From positions 51,283 to 115,282 of the forward strand of contig JAJEJA010000118.1 of NCBI GenBank assembly GCA_022828145.1: a DNA stretch of 64,000 bases. Direction: 5' to 3'. Under the pieces are notes generated by a model. The model was not told where the DNA came from, did not search any database, and saw only the letters and a list, made by a program, of their open reading frames with translations. Shown piece after piece: positions 51,589-60,412 of the stretch; position 1 is the stretch's first letter; every line of letters begins with the position of its first letter. Source of the stretch: Candidatus Poribacteria bacterium (GTDB taxonomy: Bacteria > Poribacteria > WGA-4E > WGA-3G). The translations under genes and the position numbers were made by a program.

Positions 51589-53433
51589 TTAGTCTATACC
51601 TTCTAATCCGTCACCATGAACCGGCTTAACAGTAGCGGTGGTTATGATGTGGGTAGTTTTTGTGCTATCACTTTCCGATGTGGCTATGACTTTAACCTTA
51701 TAATCACCGACAACTACACGAGTAGTTGCGGGGATCGTCAATGTCACTTTTGAAGAAGCACCAGGAACAAGCGATACAGACTCCTGGCTGAGTGTCGCGT
51801 TTACCTTACCTGATGTTGCCAATTTTATTGTGTCTTTTGCATTGCCGGTGTTTATCACTGTAAGGATATACACAATATCTGAACTTGGATTGCTCATTTC
51901 AGGTGTCAAATCGTATATACAACCTAAAGCGACACCATAAACAGGTGTAGTCGTCGGAACTCTATAAACAGGGAATACCTCAGCATCCACGCCAACATGC
52001 ATACACCAGGGACCATCCCGCTCACTAACCTTCACAAGCAGAAGATTATCACCTTTTTTCAAGTTAACTGGGAACACATCACTGTTTTTCTTATAGACTC
52101 GGTTTACTGCGTTACTAAAGACGACTTCACCGTTAAGCCAAACTTTGATAGAATCGTCACTCCCAACTCTCATCATGACATCCGGTTGATCTGTTTTGGA
52201 CACAAGTGTAGTGAGTGCATAAGACGTAAAATCGTTGAGATCGGTGTTTTCTGTCATGCCTCTTTTTACGAGCATCATGTTGATTTTTCCATTTGAAGAA
52301 AGCCTACCGAGCGTCCACTTATACGCGCCAACGGTATCTCCTTTATTTGCCCCGTATTTAGATATAGTTTCTTCGTTAATCGTATTTTCACTGACAACTG
52401 CCAAAGAATCGATATGCGTTGAATCCTTGCCACCTTGATTCTGTTTCGTTGGTGCGATCATCCATAGCCACGGTCCCTGTATGTTGTTAGAGTGTTGATC
52501 GGGCACATCCGTGACCTCACCAGAAATGTCTACTATCAGATTCGGTTTAATATCCCCAAATTTAAAATGACCTGCGTCCCTTCTTACATTTCCATTGAGA
52601 TCAAGGGTTTCAACATAGATGGCTTTACCCATTACTGTTGAGGTATTGATTTGGACGATCGCCTGTTCGCCTGATATAGACTGACAACTATGCAGAAGTC
52701 GGTTGGCGTGTCGAAATCGGACAAGATAGAGTCCATCTGGATCCGTTACCTTAAGAAAGAGATGCATATTATTGGGTGGATATGCTATAGAAGATGGAAG
52801 CATCTCAACCTTTCCCCTTCGCTCAACCTTACTAATTCTACCACCGTTGAGGTAGGGATTGAGATTTATCCATGCTGCTGCACATTTTCCATAAGACATT
52901 CTGGGTCTACCATCACGGAGAGCATGTGGTAATCCAAAGGCGTGCCCGAGCTCATGCGCAGCGAGGTACCAATTTCCCGACGTTGGGACAAGTATACGTT
53001 CTCCTGCATAAGTCACGCCTTTATAACCTTGTATTCTCTGATGACCATGGTCAAGTACAACAAATAAGATCGTACTTGGCGTTTGAATCCTACTGGCACA
53101 TTCATTAAACACACTGTACGGTTTTTGATGATATTGTGTGCCATTTTGTTTTCCTGTTATATGGTGCACCACTATATCTCCGTTTTCATCGGTTTCCACT
53201 CTGAAGGTTTTTCTCTCATACCCATACTTTTCCATCTCGTCACCGTAAAACTTCTGCGTACGCTTCACCGTTTTTTCGATCTTAGTATCTATGTCCTTCT
53301 GAGGGTTCCGGTCTTTTGAAACAAAATAGACAAGTTTTACTATATATTTTTCCGGCGTATCTTCCTGTGCTAAACAAGGGAGCAAAAAAGTCAAGAAAGC
53401 AATTATCGCAACAAACAAACTTATGAATTTCAT
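51589..53433 (-). CDS. Secreted zinc metallopeptidase (metzincin-like) with lectin-like and adhesion domains
   Basis: About 614 residues: signal peptide (to about 26), then a catalytic region with HELGHAFGLPHALRD (HExxHxxGxxH zinc motif, about residues 163-173) and a possible Met-turn MSYGKC. Beyond it lies a middle domain with PWLWMIAPTK and KVWLNGEVVF..NLKKGDNLLLVKVSERDG, resembling carbohydrate-binding or PA14-type modules, and a C-terminal Ig-like domain (LTPEMSNPSSDIVYILTVINTGNAKDTIKLATSG). ATG at 53433 is supported by GAGGA. Its neighbours are other envelope proteins. Confidence 0.85.
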   Translation of the reverse strand: MKFISLFVAIIAFLTFLLPCLAQEDTPEKYIVKLVYFVSKDRNPQKDIDTKIEKTVKRTQKFYGDEMEKYGYERKTFRVETDENGDIVVHHITGKQNGTQYHQKPYSVFNECASRIQTPSTILFVVLDHGHQRIQGYKGVTYAGERILVPTSGNWYLAAHELGHAFGLPHALRDGRPRMSYGKCAAAWINLNPYLNGGRISKVERRGKVEMLPSSIAYPPNNMHLFLKVTDPDGLYLVRFRHANRLLHSCQSISGEQAIVQINTSTVMGKAIYVETLDLNGNVRRDAGHFKFGDIKPNLIVDISGEVTDVPDQHSNNIQGPWLWMIAPTKQNQGGKDSTHIDSLAVVSENTINEETISKYGANKGDTVGAYKWTLGRLSSNGKINMMLVKRGMTENTDLNDFTSYALTTLVSKTDQPDVMMRVGSDDSIKVWLNGEVVFSNAVNRVYKKNSDVFPVNLKKGDNLLLVKVSERDGPWCMHVGVDAEVFPVYRVPTTTPVYGVALGCIYDLTPEMSNPSSDIVYILTVINTGNAKDTIKLATSGKVNATLSQESVSLVPGASSKVTLTIPATTRVVVGDYKVKVIATSESDSTKTTHIITTATVKPVHGDGLEGID

Positions 53434-53487
53434 AATATTCCTCATATTTTAGTAGGTTCTAAGATTAGACTCAAGCTTGGACAATTT

Positions 53488-55353
53488 TTATCTCCATAAA
53501 ATCACTGTTCCGTCTAAACTCCCACTGCCAATGGTGCTGCCATCAGGACTAAAGGATACACTCTTGACCCAAGACGTATGTCCCGATAAAGTGCGGATCA
53601 GTTCACCGGTATTCACATTCCAGAGTCGGAGGGTATTGTCATTACCCCCACTCACAAGTGTTTTACCATCAGTACTGAAGGATACACTAAAAACATCATC
53701 CCTATGTCCCCAAAGTGTCCGTAGGTGCTCGCCTGTGTTCACATTCCACAATCGGATAGTGTTGTCCGCACTCCCACTCGCGAAGATGCTACCATCAGGA
53801 CTAATAGATACACTGAATACCTGATCTTTATGTTCTTTAAGGGTACGGATATGCCTTCCGGTCTTCACATTCCAGATTCGGATAGTGCTGTCCCACCCGC
53901 CACTTACGAGGGTGCTACCATCAGAACTAATAGATACACTATAGACATCAGCTGGATATCCATCAAGTGTCCGTAGATGCTTTCCCGTGTTCACATTCCA
54001 GAGTCGGATGGTATCGTCCGCACTCCCACTAGCAAGGAGACTACCATCAGGACTAAAAGATAAACACCAGACCGAATTTGTATGCCCTTCAAGGGTGCGG
54101 ATCTGTGTGCCAGTATTGGCATTCCATAATCGTATAGTGCTGTCCCAACTCCCACTTGCAAGTATATTACCATCAGGACTAAAAGATAGACATCGTACCC
54201 GATCCGTATGTCCCTCAAGTGTGCGGATCTGTTTACCAGTGCCCACATTCCAAAGATGGATGTTATTGTCTTTGCTTCCACTGGCAAATGTGCTACCGTC
54301 AAGACTAAAAGCCATACTACAAACCTGATCCGTATGCCCTTCAAGGGTGCGGATCTGTGTGCCAGTATTGGCATTCCATAATCGTATAGTGCTGTCCCAA
54401 CTCCCACTTGCAAGTGTATTACCATCAGGACTAAAAGATAGACATCGTACCCGATCCGTATGTCCTTCAAAGGTACGGATAAGATCACCTGTGATCACTT
54501 GCCATAACCGTATGATGGAGTCAGAACTTCCACTTGCAAGGGTTCTAAAATCAGGACTAAAGGATACACTGGAGACCTGCTCTTTATCGCCAAAAAGGGT
54601 TTTATGCACCCAAATTCTACGGATAAGATCACCCGTGTTCACATCCCATAGCCGGATAGAACTATCCGCACTCCCACTCGCCAGGATGCTGCCATCATGA
54701 CTAAAGGATACACTCAGCACGCCATGCCTATGTCCCCGAAGCGTGTCGTGAAGATCACCCGTATTCACCTCCCATAGTCGAATAATGTTGTCCCTACTTC
54801 CACTTGCAAGCATGTTGCCATCAGGACTAAAGGATACACTCAAGACTGCATTCGTATGTCCCCGAAGCGTGTGAATAAGATCACCTGTGATCACATCCCA
54901 TAGTCTGATGAAATCGTCATTACCACCACTTGCAAGCATGCTACCATCAGGACTAAAGGATACACTCAGCACGCCATGCCTATGTCCCCGAAGGGTATAG
55001 AGAAGCCTTCCCGTGTTCACTTTCCATAATCGGATGGTATTGTCATGACCCCCACTTGCAAGCATGCTACCATCAGGACTAAAAGATATACTGGAGACTA
55101 AATTCGTATGTCCAGTGAATAGATGCAGTTCTTCAGCTGTTTGTGCATCATATATCCATACGCCGATACTACTCGCCACCGCAAATTTGGTACCATCTGG
55201 TGAATACTTAATCTCACGGATATCACCTTTTCCGATCCGTATTTTCGCACCTTCCGGTAAACTCCATTTTGACGAGTCTTGGGCAAGGATGCTCGGTGTA
55301 AAGGTTAGTGTTAGACAGAGTGTTATCACTATTGAAAATAATTTGTTTTTCAT
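53488..55353 (-). CDS. Secreted 14-repeat WD40 protein (double propeller)
   Basis: 621 residues: signal peptide (to about 25, ending ILAQ), then 14 WD40 repeats, enough for two seven-bladed propellers. Repeats follow GHT..V.SVSFSPDG..LASGS.D.TIRLWNVNTG. Two stretches of about 100 bp, near 54078-54180 and 54330-54432 on the plus strand, are almost identical, showing recent duplication of blades. The N-terminal text LPEGAKIRIGKGDIREIKYSPDGTKFAVASSIGVWIYDAQ is shared with the cytoplasmic WD40 protein at 8 kb. AAAGGA lies before ATG. Likely an outer-surface or periplasmic interaction scaffold. Confidence 0.88.
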   Translation of the reverse strand: MKNKLFSIVITLCLTLTFTPSILAQDSSKWSLPEGAKIRIGKGDIREIKYSPDGTKFAVASSIGVWIYDAQTAEELHLFTGHTNLVSSISFSPDGSMLASGGHDNTIRLWKVNTGRLLYTLRGHRHGVLSVSFSPDGSMLASGGNDDFIRLWDVITGDLIHTLRGHTNAVLSVSFSPDGNMLASGSRDNIIRLWEVNTGDLHDTLRGHRHGVLSVSFSHDGSILASGSADSSIRLWDVNTGDLIRRIWVHKTLFGDKEQVSSVSFSPDFRTLASGSSDSIIRLWQVITGDLIRTFEGHTDRVRCLSFSPDGNTLASGSWDSTIRLWNANTGTQIRTLEGHTDQVCSMAFSLDGSTFASGSKDNNIHLWNVGTGKQIRTLEGHTDRVRCLSFSPDGNILASGSWDSTIRLWNANTGTQIRTLEGHTNSVWCLSFSPDGSLLASGSADDTIRLWNVNTGKHLRTLDGYPADVYSVSISSDGSTLVSGGWDSTIRIWNVKTGRHIRTLKEHKDQVFSVSISPDGSIFASGSADNTIRLWNVNTGEHLRTLWGHRDDVFSVSFSTDGKTLVSGGNDNTLRLWNVNTGELIRTLSGHTSWVKSVSFSPDGSTIGSGSLDGTVILWR

Positions 55354-55396
55354 GAGAATGAATTCCTTTAGTAATGTAAAATTTAATCATATAGGT

Positions 55397-56521
55397 TTAG
55401 TGCAACAGGCTCTTCAACTTCAAACTTTCGTAACGCCCCCCACCTTTGCTATACAAGTTCATAACTTTATCAATAAATTCATATTTAGCTAATGAACATG
55501 AACGCAATCTATCAGGTTGTAAAAGATAATATGCAACACTTTCTGACCAATCCTCATTCGGATTCTTTGAACCAGCGTAAGCTGTAACAAATTCTTTTTG
55601 ACTCCTGTTATTTGACCATCCGAACCTATTCTTGAGGTCTTTTTGCCAGCCGCCAATTTTTGCCCATTCTGCTCTAAGATCCCAGTTTAACGTATACTCC
55701 CATAAGAAATGTGCCTTTTCATGAAGGATAATACGTCGAAACTGGTGTCGATTCTTTATATGAAAAACAGGTTTAGTATACTCAACACAAAACTTACCAA
55801 TCCAGGCTGAACCTCGGGCCGATGGTTGTTCGTTAATCAGGAGATATTTTAACCCGCCACCTATATTATGTAATCCTTTAGGGAACTTTTCATACATTGA
55901 CAGTAGCATCATCAGTTCTTCGTTTGTACCTTGCGATACACGTAAGGGTACACGATATTTGCGTAGTTCCTGTTCCATCTTTACGGCTTCAGGCGTACTT
56001 GGACGAACTATACTCAGACCATGCATCTCTTTTAGTACGAGTTCTATCACATATCTATCTGTTCCATCCTTCAGCAATCGTCTTACTGCGGAGAGGTCTG
56101 TCCAATTATCAGTTACAAATTGAGCGACAATCCGAAAAAGCCGTTCGTTTGATCGCGATGCCTCTTGCGATTCTTTTACTTCAGGAACTTCAGGGAAAAA
56201 AACATCACGACTCATCGTAACATGTTTCAAATCTTTTACAGATTCAATCTGAACATCATCTTCTAAATCTTCATTACTTATTTTCCACACAGAAGGATAC
56301 ATAGTGTGGTTTGGGGTTTCAGATTGCTGACATAAGGATTCAAAGGTCATCAATAGCGAATCTGCTTCTTTTTTTGTCCAGCCATCATCTAAACTAACAG
56401 CATATTTCTGTTTCAACTGTGAGACTGTGATCTCATCCGGTTTCTCAAAATAGAATATATAGCAACCTGATTGTAATATAAGAATAGTCAGCAAAAGAGT
56501 ATATTTAATTACGCGTATCAT
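55397..56521 (-). CDS. Lipoprotein with HExxH metallopeptidase motif
   Basis: 374 residues. The signal peptide ends in lipobox LQSGC near residue 20. LHEKAHFLWEYTLNWDLRAEW contains HExxH (HEKAH) with a Glu/Asp-rich continuation as in gluzincins, about residues 267-285. The rest is mostly helical and not recognised; it has ILVKEMH- and EPSARGSAWIG-type segments. GGAGG six bases upstream fixes the ATG. The enzyme activity is inferred from the motif only. It is encoded just upstream of the WD40 gene with a 43-bp gap, probably a common transcript. Confidence 0.75.
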   Translation of the reverse strand: MIRVIKYTLLLTILILQSGCYIFYFEKPDEITVSQLKQKYAVSLDDGWTKKEADSLLMTFESLCQQSETPNHTMYPSVWKISNEDLEDDVQIESVKDLKHVTMSRDVFFPEVPEVKESQEASRSNERLFRIVAQFVTDNWTDLSAVRRLLKDGTDRYVIELVLKEMHGLSIVRPSTPEAVKMEQELRKYRVPLRVSQGTNEELMMLLSMYEKFPKGLHNIGGGLKYLLINEQPSARGSAWIGKFCVEYTKPVFHIKNRHQFRRIILHEKAHFLWEYTLNWDLRAEWAKIGGWQKDLKNRFGWSNNRSQKEFVTAYAGSKNPNEDWSESVAYYLLQPDRLRSCSLAKYEFIDKVMNLYSKGGGRYESLKLKSLLH

Positions 56522-56900
56522 TTTAAACCTCCAATGAAGATTAATGTATTGTATCGGGAATTCTCAATATTCCAACCCCGTTGAATTCGCGATTTTCCCA
56601 GGACGGTAGGTTCGGTTTCCGAACCGAACCGGGTTTGTTCCAATTGCGTTTATAAACGTTTCCTAAATTGAAGCATAAGATCTATATCCTTATCAAGGCA
56701 GAATAACATACGCGGATTCTACCAGAGCTGAAACGAATCCCCCAGGCCGGTAGGTTCGTTTTCCGAACCTACCGGCCTGGTTTTGAAGCGCAAGATCCGG
56801 CATGGTAACATCGTCAAAAATGATATATAGAATAGTGAGAATACTGGCAATGTATCCTCACTACTCTACGGAATAGGTTATTTTTTCCCTGAAAGTAACC
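56522..56900. other. Intergenic gap with two GGTAGGTTCGG hairpins
   Basis: Two related hairpin elements lie in this gap: at 56603-56632 a GGTTCGG-TTT-CCGAACC stem, and at 56742-56780 a perfect 17-bp stem CCAGGCCGGTAGGTTCG with its complement around a 5-base loop. They share the GGTAGGTTCG core and are oriented the same way. No gene is apparent. The second could serve as a transcription barrier. Confidence 0.8.
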
Positions 56901-59900
56901 TCATCGTAAGCTCTTCAATTCGCTCCACGTCGTTGTCAGTTTATTCTTCGCAGAAATGTAACCTTTGAGGCGTGATGTGGTAAGCACATTATGCTCACCC
57001 GCGAAAGATACATCTTCAATTTGATAGTAATACACAACACCCGCTTTCGCAGTCCGGTCAACCCATTTATAGGTGTTACGTTCACCTGTTGTCCCAGCAC
57101 CAGGGATCAACGCAGTGTTGACCTGTTGATACTCGCCATCCTTACTACGACTCCGCAGGATATTAAAACCAGCGTTATCGATTTCAGATTCAGTTGTCCA
57201 TCGGATAACGACTTCACTGTTTTCAAGTGTCGCACGGAAAAAAGACAAGGATACGGGCAGTTGGATACCTCGCACAAATCCGGGTGTGCTGATGTCGCTG
57301 CTCTCACCATACCATAGCTTTACTTTCGGAACTCTCTCGAAATCGGTATCCACAGCGTGGACCCACGCATATTTAGGTGGACGCGATCCTTTCGACCCTA
57401 ACGGCAAAACAGCCCCCGTCAAATCACCCTCAACATTACGATTCGGAATACCAACACGCGGACGGCGGTTCGCGTCTCTGAGACGTATCAACGACGTGCG
57501 GGCGCCCTCTTCCGTTAACGCTGTCGACCAATCCCAACTATAAGGCGCATCAATACCGATACCCTGACGAAGATTGGGTGGGTCTCCATCAAGATTGCCG
57601 ACCTCATCGGAAATAGTACCATCACCATCAACTATCTTGATGTAGAAACCACCCTCCGCATTCAGAATGAGGTCCTTCCTATTTGCCATGCTGAACCTAT
57701 TACGAAGCTCTCGATCTCGATATATACTAGCGACACGTGTATCTGGGTAATAATCTCTATTTGATGGTTTCCCATCATTTGCTACAATAAGCACAGTCTG
57801 ATTCGGTGGAATATAGGTAAAGAGATCCTTTAAGTTAACCGTAATATACAGATTACGCTTATTTTCTTTCCATGAACCTGAATCATGGTTCTCTATAATC
57901 AGCTGCCACCCTGTTTGATCTTCAGTCTCCTCGCTACTATCCGCTGCAAGATCAATACCTCGGGTTTTTGAGGTATTATAGAGTTCAATCCATTGCGTTA
58001 ACCTATTGTTTGATGTGGTAAGCATCAATTCATTCACAATCAGTTTACCACCATCAAGTTGTGATATTTTTCCTCTTGCCACGTCATTGGGATAACCCGG
58101 AGTACCGCCGTATTGATCTGCTCCTTCAACACGCCGATCATAACCGATACCGGTGAAATCGGCTTTCTTCCACGAATCTTTAAGGTAACCTTGTATAGCA
58201 CCATCACGCACCCACACTTTATCTTTTTCATTTAAGCGATCACCTTGAAGAAAATCAGCATTGGCTTGAAGATTTCCGTTCAACGGGAAAACCTTTGTAT
58301 GCCATATATCACCATTAGGTTTACCATCCGATTTCTTTTCATAGTTAGGTGAACCGGATCTTAGATCCTGCTTTTTAAAATTATCGTGTAGCGCACCGGG
58401 ACCTGCAGCATCCTCAACCTTAAAACCGGTTTGGTAGACATTCCTCTCATCGCCAACATCCCAAGGTTTATTGCTACGTAAAAGCAGCAACCACGCATCA
58501 TCATTTGGAATTACAAGACTGTCATCATCAACGACGAAATAACGTTGGGGTCCAGCACCAAACGCCTGATTAGCATTATCATAAGTGATATCAAATCCAA
58601 CAGATAGCGGCGTCTGTGTCGGGTCCCTATTCACTAACAGTAGGAGACCACGGGCAGGAATAGTATAATCTGGGAAACGAACGATTTCGGTTTCATTACC
58701 GAATCCTGTCGTTTTGGTAAGTACCCAATTCTTAAGGGATTGATCAGTATCCGAAACATTACGCAGTTCAACCCAATCTAACGTATCGTTCGCAAAGTTC
58801 CCAATTTCATTGATAATAATCTTGTCCTTTGCGGGGTTATCTTGGGTCGGTTTTGTCCGTGCGGTTGGCACGGTGGCAGCCAGGTTTGGTTTACCGGGTG
58901 TGCCTCTATAGTTTCGCAGGAATAGAAGTGAAGCAATATTCCAATGTGCAGGCTCCCAACCGTTCGTATAGTTAACACGCTGCATAGATTTGAACTCTCG
59001 CCTTGGTGTTGCGCTACTCCCATGCTGTCCTTTAGTATTAATTGCCCACGTCAGATCAAAAAACGGAACATTGCTCAACATATCAGTTTCAGGATCAGGA
59101 CCGGGGAAAACGTTTGAAGTGGTGAATTTAATGTTAGAAGTATAAGTTATTGGGTTAGTTGTATCCAATAGCACCGATGGTTCCTGAAACGCAATCGGGG
59201 TGGTCGTTCTATTGTAAATCTCAATCCACTGTTCCTGGACAACGCGCGTAGCATCCCCAACAAAACTCTCATCTTCTGCCCACATCACCTCGTTGATAAC
59301 GACTTGCCGTTGGTTACGTTCATGGTCGTCATTATAGGTGTTATCTGCTTGTTTGCTACCCAATCTGTTGGTCGTACCGGGTTCATTAACGCGCAGGTTG
59401 AGTGTGCCACCACCTTGGAAAAGTGTCCAGAGATTCGGCATACTCACATCTGAAACATCACTCCACGAAGCTTTAATAATTTCGTAGGGTGGACTGTTCG
59501 CTGGCAGCGTTGGAACAGCCGCAGTCTTATCTGCAACGACAATCGCATAACCTAAACCTGGCAAGTAACCTTCACTAAGTACAAGCTTACTGTCTGTTAT
59601 TTCCGTAGGGAGTGCCAAAGCAGTAATGGGGGTTATAAAGTAAGCTGCCGCAAAGGGCTCAAAAGCCGTAACAATTGTGATTTCATAACCTCGCAAGACA
59701 AACAGGATATTTGCATTACCACCGTCTTGAATGTCAACTCCACTGGCACTGTCACTACTCCAAGTTATGAAGTATGTTTTCGGATCGTTATCATCGCCTT
59801 CAGAAAGCGGAGTAGAAGGCACAACAGTAGGAGGACCACCCGCGATCGCGAACGTTAGATCATCTACTGTCGGTGCAGGATCAGGTTCAACACTATATTC

Positions 59901-60068
59901 AAGTTTGATAACAAGCTGTTCTTCAGTTTCAGGCGTATTTGTATCCTCCGCTGTATACTCGCCGGATATTGTTATTTCAACAGGTTCAGCCATTGCTGGC
60001 ATTGCCACGAAGATAAACGATGTAATAAGTAAAAGACAAAAAACGGGATTTAAGACTAAAGTTTTCAT
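56901..60068 (-). CDS. Giant secreted lamin-tail-domain protein with TW(G/S)xLK tail
   Basis: 1055 residues. Signal peptide (to about 28), an N-terminal domain of unknown type with ETEEQLVIKLEYSV, then at least three lamin-tail (LTD) modules: INEVMWAEDES...EQWIEIYNRT, IIINEIGNFANDTLDWVELRNVSDTDQSLKNW and IVNELMLTTSNNRLTQWIELYNTSK. The end has a module VVIRWTTESEIDNAGFNILRSRS...GAGTTGERNTYKWVD...YYYQIEDVSFAG and finishes KLTTTWSELKSLR. AAAGGAG before ATG. The C-terminal 140 residues correspond to the next gene. Likely a cell-surface protein. Confidence 0.85.
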   Translation of the reverse strand: MKTLVLNPVFCLLLITSFIFVAMPAMAEPVEITISGEYTAEDTNTPETEEQLVIKLEYSVEPDPAPTVDDLTFAIAGGPPTVVPSTPLSEGDDNDPKTYFITWSSDSASGVDIQDGGNANILFVLRGYEITIVTAFEPFAAAYFITPITALALPTEITDSKLVLSEGYLPGLGYAIVVADKTAAVPTLPANSPPYEIIKASWSDVSDVSMPNLWTLFQGGGTLNLRVNEPGTTNRLGSKQADNTYNDDHERNQRQVVINEVMWAEDESFVGDATRVVQEQWIEIYNRTTTPIAFQEPSVLLDTTNPITYTSNIKFTTSNVFPGPDPETDMLSNVPFFDLTWAINTKGQHGSSATPRREFKSMQRVNYTNGWEPAHWNIASLLFLRNYRGTPGKPNLAATVPTARTKPTQDNPAKDKIIINEIGNFANDTLDWVELRNVSDTDQSLKNWVLTKTTGFGNETEIVRFPDYTIPARGLLLLVNRDPTQTPLSVGFDITYDNANQAFGAGPQRYFVVDDDSLVIPNDDAWLLLLRSNKPWDVGDERNVYQTGFKVEDAAGPGALHDNFKKQDLRSGSPNYEKKSDGKPNGDIWHTKVFPLNGNLQANADFLQGDRLNEKDKVWVRDGAIQGYLKDSWKKADFTGIGYDRRVEGADQYGGTPGYPNDVARGKISQLDGGKLIVNELMLTTSNNRLTQWIELYNTSKTRGIDLAADSSEETEDQTGWQLIIENHDSGSWKENKRNLYITVNLKDLFTYIPPNQTVLIVANDGKPSNRDYYPDTRVASIYRDRELRNRFSMANRKDLILNAEGGFYIKIVDGDGTISDEVGNLDGDPPNLRQGIGIDAPYSWDWSTALTEEGARTSLIRLRDANRRPRVGIPNRNVEGDLTGAVLPLGSKGSRPPKYAWVHAVDTDFERVPKVKLWYGESSDISTPGFVRGIQLPVSLSFFRATLENSEVVIRWTTESEIDNAGFNILRSRSKDGEYQQVNTALIPGAGTTGERNTYKWVDRTAKAGVVYYYQIEDVSFAGEHNVLTTSRLKGYISAKNKLTTTWSELKSLR

Positions 60069-60148
60069 TTTAAACTCCTTTAAAATGGTTGAAATTGGGT
60101 GTCGGGTTGCGCTCTGCTCTCCCTAACCCACGAATTATATTTGCACGT

Positions 60149-60215
60149 CTGTAGGAGGGAACTCCGATTCCCGACTATTCGGGGTTGCGTCGCGATTCAG
60201 AGATCGCTCCTACAG
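60149..60215. repeat. Inverted-repeat element, family B copy 2
   Basis: 67 bp with CTGTAGGAG and CTCCTACAG ends; nearly identical to 27654-27721, including GGGAACTCCGATTCCCGACTA on the left and GCGATTC-GAGATCG on the right. Confidence 0.85.
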
Positions 60216-60242
60216 AATATATGTAAACTTATTTACATAATT

Positions 60243-60412
60243 TAACGTGAGTTTGATAAGTCAGATTTTCCCAGCGTTGTAGGTCGGGTAGAGGCACGCC
60301 AATAAAATATTAACTGGCGACATGTATTGCTCTATAATGGGTCAAGATGTTGGGTTTCGTTCCTCAACCCAACCTACGGAGTTATTTGTTTTGATTTATC
60401 AAACTCACGTTA
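60243..60412. repeat. MITE-like inverted-repeat element, family A copy 3, with an extra 17-bp terminal repeat
   Basis: Outer arms TAACGTGAGTTTGATAA (60243-60259) and TTATCAAACTCACGTTA (60396-60412) are perfect inverted copies. Inside are the family A arms GTAGGTCGGGTAGAG (60279) and CTCAACCCAACCTAC (60363, with two changes) and the shared AATATTAACTGGCGAC. The last three bases (TTA) are the stop codon of the lamin-tail gene that follows on the minus strand. Confidence 0.85.
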
